Positions 23,862 to 35,396 of a stretch of DNA of 64,000 bases are shown here, piece after piece. Every line of letters begins with the position of its first letter. The stretch's first letter is position 1. The notes below the pieces were generated by a model. The model saw only the letters and a program-made list of their open reading frames with translations, did not search any database and was not told the origin of the DNA. The position numbers were made by a program, and so were the translations under genes. The stretch comes from Sanderia malayensis (lineage: Eukaryota; Cnidaria; Scyphozoa; Semaeostomeae; Pelagiidae): assembly GCA_013076295.1 (NCBI GenBank), contig RQOL01000374.1, forward strand, positions 3,524,743 through 3,588,742, given 5' to 3'.

Positions 23862-26800
23862 CTATAGATTTTTTGAACAGTCATATTGCTTGTGACCCTT
23901 GTGTGGATTACCACAAATTCTACACTTTGCACCAGCTTGTTTGGTTGTGTTTGCCAATTGAGTTTCTGTTGATGCTAAAAGAAAGAAATTTACATTTCAT
24001 GACATAGGAATACTTCATATTCAACAATTTATATCTATATATTTAGAAACATATACTAACTGGGTAGGGGTGTAGGTAGAACCTCCTTTGTCGTCTTGGC
24101 TTTTCTCTCTGCATGTTTGCTAATAGCAGCCTCCTTACTTTGCTTTGTAAGTGCTGCAATCATAGGTGGAGGAGACACCTCTTCTAACTCAGATCTGTTC
24201 TGTGACAACAGACCACCAGTCATTGCTTTGCACACAGTCTCGTATAAACTTGGTATGTAATCTATATTAAGGAAAGTATACAGAATGTTAATTAATGATT
24301 CTGCAGTCTATTCCATAAAGCTGACTTTAATTTTGTTCTCATGGCTGCTGCATCTTACCAAAATTCTGTGGCACCCTTGCATCTCTAACTGTTGCTTCAC
24401 CGTTTTTGAACTGGGGTATGTCACACGCACAATTGTTGCTCCATTCGCATCAAGCTTTTGCTGCCGCAGTATGTTCGCATTGAAATATAGTATTGCTAAA
24501 ATGTGCCTGGAAGTAAGGATAGACCCCATCGCAATATTACTAGAGCAGAATCTTGTTTTTGATTATTAAAATTGCACAGCATGTGAAATCTAATAAAAAT
24601 TGCAATTTACCGACAATACATTCCAACAAAAGTGAAGCCAATCATCTTTGGTGCAAATTGATTAGCTACAGAATGGAAGCCTTCAAGACAGCTTGTTTGG
24701 GTAATAGGTGAAGCTTTTTTAATGCCTTTGATCAACCTTGGCTTCAAAAGTACAGCTGTCATTTTCTCATAAGCAATATCATCTACAAAGTTAAATGCAC
24801 AATTATATAAGACAACTCTTTGCACGTGCACGCAAAAATTTGAAGTTACTAAACTTCCTCACAAACCTTTTTCCAGCCATCTACGCTGGGAAATGGTTTC
24901 TGGGTGATGACATTTATTAAACAGAGGATTATCGAGATTGTCGTGAACATTTCTGACATGCCAAAGAAACGATTTAAACTTTGCCCATATAACATCAGGA
25001 TTTCCAGATGGTGTTGAAACAGCACTCCAATGCAAATGATTAAAGCAGGGCTGTATCCAGCGTGTTGCGTAATGCAATTATGTAATTAACGCGTATCCGA
25101 CTTGAAATGTTCCAAATTTTTAGCAACAGGGTCTCTTCTCATCAAATAAGACCTGTCAGCAACAAGCAAATTAAAATGCAAACATGTATATCATGGTCGC
25201 GCTCATCTTGTTTCATTCAAATACAAACGCATTCAAAAAACAACCCGTTCAAACAAAATTGAAACTTCTTTTCTATCAAAGTGGCTGGCTTTAGACGTAT
25301 TGCAAACAACAAATTCAATGACGTGGAAGATAGCGATGAATTATATGAAGATTCTCAAGATCAGTATTTTGAACAACAACATTGTATACATATTGTTGTA
25401 CTTGAACTGACTGATTGCTGCGATCTGCATTTGATCGTTTTTTTTATGTTAAACATGTTAGCAGCAAATGACACAAAGCTATGCATTCTGATACAATCTC
25501 TACTTTGTTCGAGAATATAAACAAGAGGGAGAAACATAATATATTCCTCGTTCGACATTTTGTCTTCCTTCGCGACAAACAAATTACAACCTCGATGTTG
25601 TATATCGAATAGAAGACAAAATAATTCATCATGACAGGCTAAATTAGCGAAACAATAGAAATAAGAAAGTTGAGCACCTCAATGAGGTGCTCAACTTGGC
25701 CAAGTGGCTTCTTTCATATGTCATCAAAATGGTGCTCACAAAAAGTGATCAAAAATGACCATCTGCACGGGTAGGGATGCTCATTTCAGGTGCTAATTCG
25801 CTTAATCCCCTGAAGAATTTGAGCATGCCTGTTTTTTGCTCTCATGTAGATGGGCCCTAAGCTGTACAAATTGTTCTTTCATGTGCTTAATGATCTGTGA
25901 ATGCGGGCCAGAAACAAATGCTATAATATTAAGCTCATGCCCATACAAAGAGCTAAAACAGTTTTTGAACCCAGCATATTCCATCTCATTACTGCTACCC
26001 ACTTGATTTCGCTGTGAAAGGAATACAGAATGTGTTATTCAGTTTCAGTTGTTTTCAGTTATTAACTTGTAATGCACCAAGAAATTGTAAATGTTATGGT
26101 ACTGGATTTGATAATTACAGTAAGTAATAACAGATTACTATCCACCTGTACAACACTAAAGTCTATTATCTGGGCAGTATTGGAACAAAATATTGTGTAG
26201 ATTCCAAATTTTGCATTGTGACCCATCCTGCCATGCCTTGCATCCCTATTCATCACCAATTTTTCATTCCTTTCCTTTATGCAGCCAATTGCTTTGCTGT
26301 GATACTGCTTCCAATGTAAGTGGATTGCCGGGAACAGTATTTCCTGTGTATAGAACCCCAAGCATGATTATGAAGAAGATGTTTCAATCGCAAAAATACA
26401 AAAAAGTATAGTATAATTCATCGTCTCACATGTTGATGCTTGAAATATGTTCCTAGTGAAATTGTGGCTATGCCAATGTTGCAGAATGCACAGAACTTTA
26501 CAGGCTGATCCTCCAGTAGTAAATATACTAAAGGGCAGCAGCAGATTCCCAGCTGGTATATTTGTCCCAGTTATCAGAGGTTGACTTGCCCAGACATGTT
26601 CTTGTTTCGTGCATTTTCCATTGAAACATCTTGTTTTCACTTCAAACATAGTTCGAACTTGACGAGAGGTCACAGATGGATTTCCCATTGTACAATTGGG
26701 ACAAAACAAAAACAATAATAAAAGCCGTGACAAAAATACAATAAAGTTCTTTTCCATCCTTTGATTATTACCAGCAGTGCTGAAATGAATAGTATTGTAT

Positions 26801-27326
26801 GTATTAAGATGAGAACAGTGGATAACATATCTTAACTTACTTGAATAAGACTAATGTTGTTTATTTCATACTTACTATTCACCTATTTCTTCATCAGCCC
26901 TTTCAGAACAATGCACATATTCCTCCATGTCATACTCTTCATCGCTATCCATTTCTGTATCATCACATTCCGTATCCGAACTATCAGAATCACCCATAAC
27001 ATTCGCATCAGCATTTGCGTCATCAACAGTGCTGTGGTCAGCATCATCTGTTGCTGCAAAATTGTTGCCATCATAGATTTCTTCTGCTCTTTTGTTACTT
27101 TGATCCAAATTTTCTAATAGTGATGTTCAGAACATACAACTGAGTATTTTGTTTCTTGCCATTTGTCTCTTTTCATTTTAACAAAGTTAACCCACAGCTT
27201 TCTTCTCTTCACTGCAGCGGGTCTTTCGTCTCCATAGAAAGGGATCTTGTGGAGTGATATACCACGGTCTTTTGAATCCTTGTTATTTTCATTGTTGCAT
27301 CCGTACACAACAACGTAATGGGGCAT
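23862..27326 (-). pseudogene. THAP-domain transposase (Kolobok-like), nine exons, decayed
   Basis: Exon 1 (26876-27326) has a THAP zinc finger (YGCNNEN, then SVVCSEHH) and an acidic stretch; a frameshift sits near 27110. Further exons: 26430-26779 (FCPNC ... QPLITGTNIPAGNLLLPF), about 26146-26343 (LFPAIHLHWKQYH, MGHNAKFGIYTIFCS), about 25850-26011 (NQVGSSNEMEYAGFKNCF), about 24867-25075 (WIQPCFNHLHWSAVSTPSGN), 24611-24782 (KKASPITQTSCLEGFHSV), 24359-24506 (frameshift after VRVTYP), 24061-24261 and 23862-23974, ending in a zinc knuckle CRICGNPHKGHKQYDC. Most joins use GT-AG in phase. The segment expected between the fourth and fifth exons (FDxWH region) is not seen. As I recall the family, acidic residues in the MGH and FVS segments are Gly here. 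Confidence 0.8.
25667..25697. repeat. perfect palindrome, 15-bp arms
   Basis: aagttgagcacctca, one spacer base, tgaggtgctcaactt. It sits in the gap of the transposase gene where an exon appears to be missing (25100-25850), so it may mark an insertion or snapback that removed it. Confidence 0.9.
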
Positions 27327-27572
27327 TGCTGGTAAATAATTTTATTCCATCTTGCGTGAAGCAAAGCAAGCAAAGGCAGATAAATAAAATTCTTAAATCA
27401 TCCCAGTATCTACGTCACAGCAGGTCACCCCAATCCTCTTTCTTGTTGCACGTTAATTTTTCAAAACACCCCAAAATTTCCATTTTCAAGGCCCCAAATG
27501 ACACCCTTTTTGACGAAAAACAGCCGAATAAACTTTCCCATGGTTTTCGCAACCCTTTTCTCAGTGGATTAG

Positions 27573-27603
27573 GCAAAAAAAACGATTAGGGGTCACTGAC
27601 ACT
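27573..27603 (-). repeat. right terminal inverted repeat, Kolobok-like element
   Basis: Reverse complement of the left end, followed on the plus strand by TTAA at 27604-27607. The T run is two bases longer than on the left. Confidence 0.85.
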
Positions 27604-27607
27604 TTAA

Positions 27608-28159
27608 AGCATTGTTAATCCCAAACAACTATTCTTCAATTTTTTTTATGACTTCACCGCCATATTTTGTGAATTCAAAATTGTGGATTTCAAAATTCTG
27701 TCGAAAGCGTTCAATTAAGCCTTTCATACATTATATCAAAGCCTTTTGTCGATAATTTGTTTTTATTTTTTCAGTTTGGTCTATTTTATTAACAGAAAGT
27801 TAATGAATTAGAAAGCTGCTCCTTTTTCATGAAAAATATACCTATTTTTTCAGGACAATAATTTTTTCCCATAACTCTTTGCGGTTCAAAGCTTTGTTGA
27901 GTTTCAGCCTAACGTTTGACATTGCTGATGATGCTGATCAGTTGATAAGTTCGTGTATCTGTATGGGTGGTAGGTTGTATATTTTATTGCATATTTTATT
28001 ATTTCAAATACTGATTATTTCGCATTCAGATTTGTCTTATGTTCTATGTTCTGCGTGACTTTTTCTCTCGCCACTTTTTCATTTTTGTTCGAGAAAGATT
28101 TTGTGCTTAAACACAGAATGGAAAAACCCTATATTATAGTAACATATAATAACATTTTT
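27608..28159. other. non-coding flank
   Basis: AT-rich DNA right of the Kolobok-like element. No gene recognised. Confidence 0.5.
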
Positions 28160-28800
28160 TATAATAAAATATTATAAAAAATCACAAGTTAAAAACAATT
28201 TACCTGTTGACTGTGGATCTACCTTTGACAATGGACGAAACGAACAGAAAATATTTTTGGCACATTGCGTTGCATTGTGGTGAAGATAATTTTGAATATG
28301 AACACCATAGCAACAGATTGAAGATGGCCTCGTAGAATAAAATATAGATAACTTAAATCGAGGCCTCCTGGAAACGGCACAGAATGCGTAAATGTTGTCA
28401 GTATGTGGACACCCTGTTAGTGGCCTGATAGTCTGAAATTTAGTTATGAGAAATGACTACAGAAAATGAAGACTTTTCAAGATAAGCATATGTAATGTTG
28501 CACGCTTCACCGGTAAGTTATCTCTTTTCAACCTTTGTTATTGTTGTGTGTTCTTAATATTCTATCATCAATCGTGCATTTTCTTCATTCTCTGTGTATA
28601 TATCAATGAAAGGTACTACAAAGTATAGAAATATATTAACGAATCGGAGAACATATGATTGCCTACAAAGACTTAAAAAAACTGCTTGAACATGCTATTC
28701 AATGCAACATTAAAATTAAAAATATAAATACAATGCTACATCTTACCCAAAAATACTATACATGACCATGCAATACTATACTGTATCGCAATATATATAT
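28160..28800 (-). repeat. long repeat, also at 44300-45000
   Basis: Shares many long blocks with 44300-45000 in the same orientation: gatggcctcgtagaataaaa, tcgaggc(c/t)tcctggaaa, aaatgttgtcagtatgtgg, agataagcatatgta, catatgattgcctacaaa, atactatactgtatc. Both copies lie directly left of a 115-bp array. On the minus strand each ends in caacag|gtaaat-like DNA, which could be an exon border. No ORF. Confidence 0.75.
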
Positions 28801-28904
28801 ACTAGGGGTCATCACTCGCTTCGCTCGTTCGCCCCAGCCCGTCAAGTAAAAAAAGCTTAATCTGGTTGCGCGCTCCGCACGCTGCATTCGCTGCCGCTCA
28901 TGCC

Positions 28905-29427
28905 CATACATACATACATACATACATACATACATACCCTACAATACATATCCTACAATACATACCCTACAATACATACCCTACAATACATACCCTACAA
29001 TACATACCCTACATAACATACCCTACAATACATAACCGACACTACATACCCTACAATACATACCCTACAATACATACCCTACAATACATACCCTACAATA
29101 CATACCCTACAATACATACCCTACTATGCATACTCTACAATACACACCCAACAATACATACCAAACAACACATACCCTACAATACATAACCTACAATACA
29201 TACCCTACAATACATACCCTACAATACATACCATACAATACATACACTACAATACATACCTTACAATACATACCCTACAATACATACCCTAAAATACAAA
29301 CCCTACAATACATACCCTACAATACAAACCCTACAATACATACCCTACAATACATACCCTACAATACATACCCTACAATACAAACCCTACAATACATACC
29401 CTACAATACATACCCTACAATATGGGC
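28905..29427. repeat. minisatellite, 14-bp unit ccctacaatacata
   Basis: Starts as (tacata)n, then about 35 copies of the 14-bp unit with scattered substitutions. Because 14 is not a multiple of 3 the translated ORFs here repeat every 14 residues and are not genes. Confidence 0.95.
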
Positions 29428-30045
29428 CTCTTTCAACCCCACTTACATTGGGTTAGCTCGCTGCGCTCGCCTGTCTATCTGTTATCAAGAAATATTGACT
29501 GATAGGGCACACTTCGTGCGCTGCATTCGCTAACGCTCATGCCCCTTTCAACCCCACTTACAATGGGTTAGCTCGCTACGCTCGCCTTTGTATCTATTAT
29601 CAAGAAAGATGGACTGATAGGGCGCACTTCGTGCGCTGCATTCGCTGACGCTCGTGCCTCTTTCAACCCCACTTACATTGGGTTAGCTCGCTGCGCTCGC
29701 CTGTCTATCTGTTATCAAGAAACATTGACTGATAGGGCGCACTTTGTGCGCTGCATTCGCTAGCGCTCATGCCCCTTTCAACCCCACTTACAATGGGTTA
29801 GCTCGCTACGCTCGCCTTTGTATCTATTATCAAGAAAGATTGACTGATAGGGCGCATTTCGTGCGCTGCATTCGCTGACGCTCATGCCTCTTTCAACCCC
29901 ACTTACATTGGGTTAGCTCGCTGCGCTCGCCTGTCTATCTGTTATCAAGAAACATTGACTGATAGGGCGCACTTTGTGCGCTGCATTCGCTAACGCTCAT
30001 GCCCCTTTCAACCCCACTAACAATGGGTTAGCTCGCTACGCTCGC
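29427..30045 (-). repeat. 115-bp tandem array with 230-bp dimer order
   Basis: Unit starts at 29427, 29541, 29656, 29771, 29886 and 30001 (period 115). Each carries the hairpin GCGCACTTCGTGCGC (or gcgcactttgtgcgc) and ggttagctcgct. Units alternate between two types: one starts gcctc and has acattggg and ctgtctatctgtt; the other starts gcccc and has acaatggg and ctttgtatctatt. Confidence 0.9.
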
Positions 30046-30240
30046 CTTAGTATTTGCTTTCGGTCATGCTTCCAGATAGTACACAGCACTTTAGGGGGGT
30101 GTAGAATAAAGTTTGAGACATTGGCCTTGTGTTGACAAAATAAGCCTCGTATTGGCGATTTTTGCATTGACATGGAATATTGCATCATAAGATGGCAATT
30201 GACCGTTGAAAGCACAAAACTTTTGGTGAAGGGATAGTGA

Positions 30241-30580
30241 AAAATTGCTTTGAAAATCGGAAACATAGCGAAACTCATCAGAGTAGTACGTCAGAAAGAG
30301 AACGAAAATGAAAACCTAACGAAAAATTATACCCAGAAGAGGATCGAAATCGGCCAATCAGAAAAGAGGTGAGTGATTGGTAAAGTGCAAAACAACCAAT
30401 CATCACCGGTGACCGAACAATAGATTATTGAAAGATTAGATGAAAGATTGTTAGGTTAGATGAAAGATTGTTAGGTTTTCATTTTCGTTCTCTTTCTGAC
30501 GTACTACTCTGATGAGTTTCAGACGAAAAGCTTTAGTATATACCATGTTTCGCTATGTTTCCGATTTTCAAAGCAATTTT
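30241..30580. repeat. foldback, ~75-bp arms around a 150-bp loop
   Basis: 30241-30320 (aaaattgctttgaaaatcgg to aaaacctaac) is repeated in reverse complement at 30470-30580. The right arm carries an extra block of about 30 bp (tatataccatg side). The loop contains a duplicated agattgttaggt. No ORF. It separates two oppositely oriented Helitron-like copies. Confidence 0.85.
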
Positions 30581-30630
30581 GAAGTTTTGTACCGATCAAA
30601 GACTGTTCGGATAGTGAAAAGTTGAATAAA

Positions 30631-31395
30631 TCTAATATTACTATTCTGCGATGTCACGTGACGGTGGCGAAACTCTGGCCAAAACAATAGATTCGACCGG
30701 AAACAATAGGTCGAACGCTCAGAAACAATGGGCCGAAACGGCGAACCGTGTAATCACAAAGGCTTTTTTGTTTGTGGGTATATGGCGATGAAATTCACAC
30801 TGAATGCTTAGTTTCATAATTTAACCAGGGTAATGGATTTTGTTTTTCGATTTTCTCCTGAAATTTTGAATTTTTCCATTAATTATCTAATATTACTATT
30901 CTGCGATGTCACGTGATGACGCACTTTCCCTGCCAAAAACAATAGATTCGACCCGAAACAATAGGTCGAACGCCCAAAAACAATGGGACGAAACGGCGAA
31001 CCGTGTAATCACAAAGGCTTTTTTGTACGTGGGTATATGGCAATGAAATTCACACTGAATGCTTAGTTTCATAATTTAACCAGGGTAATGGATTTTGTTT
31101 TTCGATTTTCTCCTGAAATTTTGAATTTTTCCATTAATTATCTAATATTACTATTCTGCGATGTCACGTGATGACGCACTTTCCCTGCCAAAAACAATAG
31201 ATTCGACCCGAAACAATAGGTCGAACGCCCAAAAACAATGGGACGAAACGGCGAACCGTGTAATCACAAAGGCTTTTTTGTACGTGGGTATATGGCAATG
31301 AAATTCACACTGAATGTTTAGTTTATTATTTTAACCAGGGTAATGGATTTTGTTTTTCGATTTTCTCCTGAAATTTTGAGTTATTCCACTAATTA
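30631..31395 (+). repeat. three tandem 255-bp copies of the element's 5' terminus
   Basis: TCTAATATTA occurs at 30631, 30886 and 31141, each 255 bp apart and each preceded by A. The second and third copies are almost identical; the first differs more (gacggtggcgaaactctgg versus gacgcactttccctgcc). Confidence 0.95.
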
Positions 31396-32684
31396 TTCTG
31401 CTAATTGTGCTATCACGAAAAAACTACGGCTTACGCTGGCGAAACTTCCAAATTCGCGTCCCAAACTCCAGTTTCGAACAGAGTATTCGCTCTTCACGTG
31501 ACCCGTTTCGCCTTTTGCTGTAATTTGATTGGCTCTTTCGCGACTTCACGTGAACTGTCACACGTATTTCGTTATCATGCAAATTTGCCCTCGGGTTGAA
31601 CAGCAGGTACTTTTGGAGAAGACGCGTGTTTTTGTTTTGCACACAAAGGATAACTGGGCGCCTTTCAAAGTGTTTTACGACCTGAATTATCTTTGTAAAG
31701 ACTTGCTAATTGTTTGAGAGACCTCTGGAAAATTACAGGAAACAATTGAGAACACAGGTGATAGCTTTGTTTTGTTTTTTGAGTGAGATAGTTGTAGTTT
31801 AGGTAGTGGGCGACCGCCATTGTTGCTTCGGCATGCTTGCGACGCTTAGGCCTAATGTAAACAAGCCCAAAATTTTAACAAACAAATTATGATAAGGGGT
31901 TATCAGGCGAGCGAAGCGAGCCAAACTGTTGCCAGAGGAGTAGGCAGAGGCATGAGTGAAAGCGAATGCAGCGCACGAAGTGCGCCCTATCAATCAATGT
32001 TTCTTTATAATAGATAGACAGGCGAGCGCAGCGAGCTAACCCATTGTACGTGGGGTTGAAAGAGGCATGAGCGAAGCGAATGCAGCGCACGAAGTGCGCC
32101 CTATCAGGCAGTGTTTCTTGATAATACATAGACAGGCGAGCGCAGCGAGCTAACCCATTGTACGTGGGGTTGAAAGAGGCATGAGTGAAGCGAATGCAGC
32201 GCACGAAGTGCGCCCTATCAGGCAGTGTTTCTTTATAATACATAGACAGGCGAGCGCAGCGAGCTAACCCATTGTAAGTGGGGTTGAAAGGGACATGAGC
32301 GTTAGCGAATGCAGCGCACGAAGTGCGCCAACCATAGGCGAGCGCAGCGAGCTAACCCATTGTACGTGGGGTTGAAAGAGGCATGAGCGAAGCGAATGCA
32401 GCGCACGAAGTGCGCCCTATCAGGCAGTGTTTCTTGATAATACATAGACAGGCGAGCGCAGCGAGCTAACCCATTGTAAGTGGGGTTGAAAGGGGCATGA
32501 GCGTTAGCGAATGCAGCGCACGAAGTGCGCCAACCATAGGCGAGCGCAGCGAGCTAACCCATTGTAGTGGGGTAGAAAGGGGCATGAGCGTGAGCGAATG
32601 CAGCGCACGAAGTGCGCCAACCAGATTAAGCCTTTTTTACTTGACGGGCTGGGGCGAACGAGCGAAGCGAGTGATGACCCCTAG
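30631..32684 (+). mobile_element. complete Helitron-like non-autonomous element, triplicated 5' end
   Basis: Starts A|TC (TCTAATATTACTATTCTGCG) at 30631 and ends gatgacccCTAG|T at 32684. Order: three tandem copies of a 255-bp 5' unit, a 520-bp body (31396-31915) with gctatcacgaaaaaac and taggcctaatgtaaacaagc, then about seven units of the GCGCACGAAGTGCGC array and a 60-bp tail. TC start, CTAG end and A/T flanks fit Helitron rules. I do not see the usual short hairpin just before CTAG; the array hairpins may stand in for it. No ORF of its own. Confidence 0.75.
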
Positions 32685-33272
32685 TTCTGCTAATTGTGCT
32701 ATCACGAAAAAACTACAGTTTACGGTGGCGAAAATTCCAAATTCGTGTCCCGAACTCCATTTTCGAACAGAGTATTCGCTCTTCACGTGACCCGTTTCGC
32801 CTTTTCCTGCAATTTGATTGGCTCTTTCGTGACTTCACGAAAACAGTTGAGATGCTTAGGCCTAATGTAAACAAGCCCAAAGTGCTGTAAAAGGAGTAGG
32901 CAGAGGCATGAGCGTAAGCGAATGCAGCGCACGAAGTGCGCCAGCCACAGGCGAGCGTAGCGAGCTAATCCATTGTACGTTGGGTTGAAAGGGGCATGAG
33001 CGTATGCGAATGCAGCGCACGAAGTGCGCCGACCACAGGCGAGCGCAGCGAGCTATCCCATTCTAAGTGGGGTTAAAAGGGGCATGAGCGCATGCGAATG
33101 CAGCGCACGAAGTGCGCCGACCACAGGCGAGCGCAGCGAGCTATCCCATTGTAAGTGGGGTCGAAAGGGGCATGAGCGTAGGCGAATGCAGCGCACGAAG
33201 TGCGCCGACCACATTAAGTTTTTTCCCTTGCCCCCCTCCGGGAAGCGAGCGAACGCGAGCGCCCCCGGCTAG
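32685..33272 (+). mobile_element. Helitron-like copy, 5'-truncated, ends CTAG at 33272
   Basis: Begins in the element body (ttctgctaattgtgctatca) immediately after the CTAG of the previous copy, has an internal deletion around 32840, then four array units (32900-33215) and a diverged tail ending gcccccggCTAG|T. The direct abutment to the previous copy gives a head-to-tail pair. Confidence 0.65.
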
Positions 33273-35396
33273 TGTAAATTGTAACTGTGGGTAGGTTAGC
33301 AGAACAATGGACTTAAATTTTACTAATGCACATATGGCATAACAGATGAGTATTAATTTTGTGCAAGTATTGCAGCTGCATGCCAAGGATAAAAGTAATA
33401 CATTGTTATTTTACCAGTGTCCCATATAAGTGTGTTATAATTAGGCAATAACCTGACACAAAAACTGATTAAATTGCAATGTGATAGAAACTTACATTAA
33501 CAGAATTCTCCTTCCATGAGTTTTTCAAGGTTTCCATTGACTTTTCATGCATAGTGTAGTAAATGTTTGCTTTGGTCATTTTACATTTGCATGGTGTGAA
33601 TAGCAAGTATTAGTGACATTGACAGCTTCGGTTAAGCACTTCAGTATTTGTTTCACTAAGAATCATACAGGATAAAAGGAAGAATTAATAATCAATGAAA
33701 TGACCATATGATAGTTACAGGATAATAGGAGAACATGATAGTTGTGCGGCCATAATGATCAATAGCCCTTGTGGATTACATGGAAAAGGATATTTAAAAA
33801 GCAAAATAAGTGAAAATTATCTTTGCACTGGTCTATGAATACTTCATCCGTCATCAATATTGAAGATAAAAATAGTTTCATAGGAATGTCAATATATTTT
33901 GCTTGTCACACATGAAGCCAATGAACAGTAAGAAATCCATAAATTGGTAAATACTTCAAGAGTCATTTTAAATCCAAGCTAGCAATTGCAGGCACATGTA
34001 GTTAAGGTATCAAACATTTATCTTGTTAGCAAGTAAACTATAAAGGTATAAAATAACTAATGTAAATTCTGGATTTCGTTGCAATCAGTGAAGTTAGCAT
34101 AGCCTAACCCAAATTAATCTGGTTTAATAACTTGATGAAGTTTAATGGGGAATGAGTTAAAAATAAGATCTCTATTACCTGTAACATACATTGAAAAATT
34201 CCCCTGTAAATTTGGAAATAGTTTACCAACTTTACGTTGTCCTGTTTGATGATCATTTTGTGATGCCGAAACCAAGCTGTTTCCAATTTCTTATTTTAAA
34301 AGTTAGCGGGGGCTATTGATGGAAAAGAGGCCAAAATTTTTTCAATGCAACATAACGACCTCGTTTCAATGGGGGATAAAGTGTTATTATTGGCAAAGAA
34401 GAACTGCAGAAATGCATCTCAAGTATCATTGACGATGGCTTCAATTATGTGCTACACACAACTATAAAAAACTTTTGGCATACAATGTCATAAAGGAAAA
34501 CATGATCTTTAACATGCATGAATAAAAATGTACATAAACTGTAATGTTCATTTAACGTTCATGATTTATAAATCGATAGTGAAGATAAATGAGAGATAAT
34601 TGGTTCCATCTGTAGATTGTATTGATGTCTTCATTCATCATGTGGAGTGTTCGGCGATGTTGACAGCTTTGTTCAATATAAAATTCACATGCACGTGGCA
34701 CAGAGCAACAATACCGATGTCTGTTCTCTCAATGCTTCGTGCGTTCTCACCATTAAGTTTGGTCATAGTAAAAGAAAAAGATTGCCGGTTACATTAGTTT
34801 AAAGCTCGAACACCAACTTCAAGGGGTAACCTTTGTTCGAGGTTTCCTTGTTCTTGAAAACTGCAATTCAAATTTGGAATATTAAATAATATCGGGTCAT
34901 CTATATTGTTATAATGAATAAGTAAATGAGTTAATTGGTTGAGAGGAGGGTAATCCAATGCTAATTCTTGTTAAAACAACTATGGTTAATGGAGAGATTG
35001 CAGTTTTCACAGAGAAAAGGAAAGCCATACTCCCATAGGCAATATCGGAGAGCATGGCAAAGCATATCTCTTCTGATACGGGTGCTACCGAGGACCCAGA
35101 TCGTGTTGTTGCTGTTGGCGAACACCCCCGGACACTGGAGTGTTGTGAAAGTGTCCGGATCGTTCTTAGCGGATCCTATTGACTGGAGTGGCCTGGCAAA
35201 CCAGCAATGTTCAAAGCTTTTAACAGCTTTCCTTTCTGAGTGTTGTGTTGATATCACAACAGGGAACATCACACTGTAGTGCAATGCCGATCCGCTAGGA
35301 CCACAATCTGAGCCCCGTACTTTGTGTATGTGCATTTTGGTAGACTGACACCCTCTGTGAGCAACGCAATTTATGCTCAAAAGTTTGTGAAGACCT
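33273..35396. other. non-coding; downstream part of the Rep/helicase Helitron
   Basis: No gene. 34800-35080 shares blocks with 52190-52400 beside the second Helitron (agctcgaacacc, gaggtttcctt, cataggcaatatcggagagc, gcatggcaaagc), so it is probably Helitron 3' non-coding DNA. The element's 3' terminus was not found with certainty. Confidence 0.5.

Larger units (their letters stand above)
20538..27603. mobile_element. Kolobok-like DNA transposon with two convergent genes
   Basis: Both ends are abutted by TTAA (20534-20537 and 27604-27607). The left terminus reads tgtgttagtgaaccctaatc and the reverse complement of the right reads agtgtcagtgacccctaatc, both continuing gttttttt and gcc. A second inverted pair, gctgtgacgtagata, lies about 170 bp from the left end (20707-20727) and 182 bp from the right (27401-27421). 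Inside are a P2RX7_C-domain gene on plus and a THAP transposase on minus, ending 50 bp apart. TTAA target sites plus a THAP transposase fit the Kolobok superfamily. piggyBac also uses TTAA, but its transposase is different. The copy is disabled by stops, frameshifts and a CR1 insertion. Confidence 0.85.
28802..30045 (-). mobile_element. Helitron-like element, 3' part (CTAG end at 28802)
   Basis: On the minus strand the element ends gatgacccCTAG|T at 28802, identical in style to the ends at 32684 and 51575. Reading away from the end it has ttaatctggttg, a TACA minisatellite (28905-29427) and six 115-bp units. The copy is cut off at about 30045, where a foldback sequence starts, so its 5' end is missing. 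Confidence 0.7.

Noticed and set aside
20534..27607. piggyBac assignment for the TTAA element
   Set aside because: TTAA fits, but the transposase has a THAP finger and none of the piggyBac motifs that I know.
28866..29533. Repetitive Tyr/Pro/Thr/Ile-rich ORFs (HTLQYIPYNTY repeats)
   Set aside because: They follow the 14-bp TACA minisatellite in whatever frame is open. No start context, domain or splice signal.
29427..30045. CRISPR-like regularly spaced hairpins
   Set aside because: The whole 115-bp unit is repeated, not short repeats with unique spacers, and the sequence is animal DNA.
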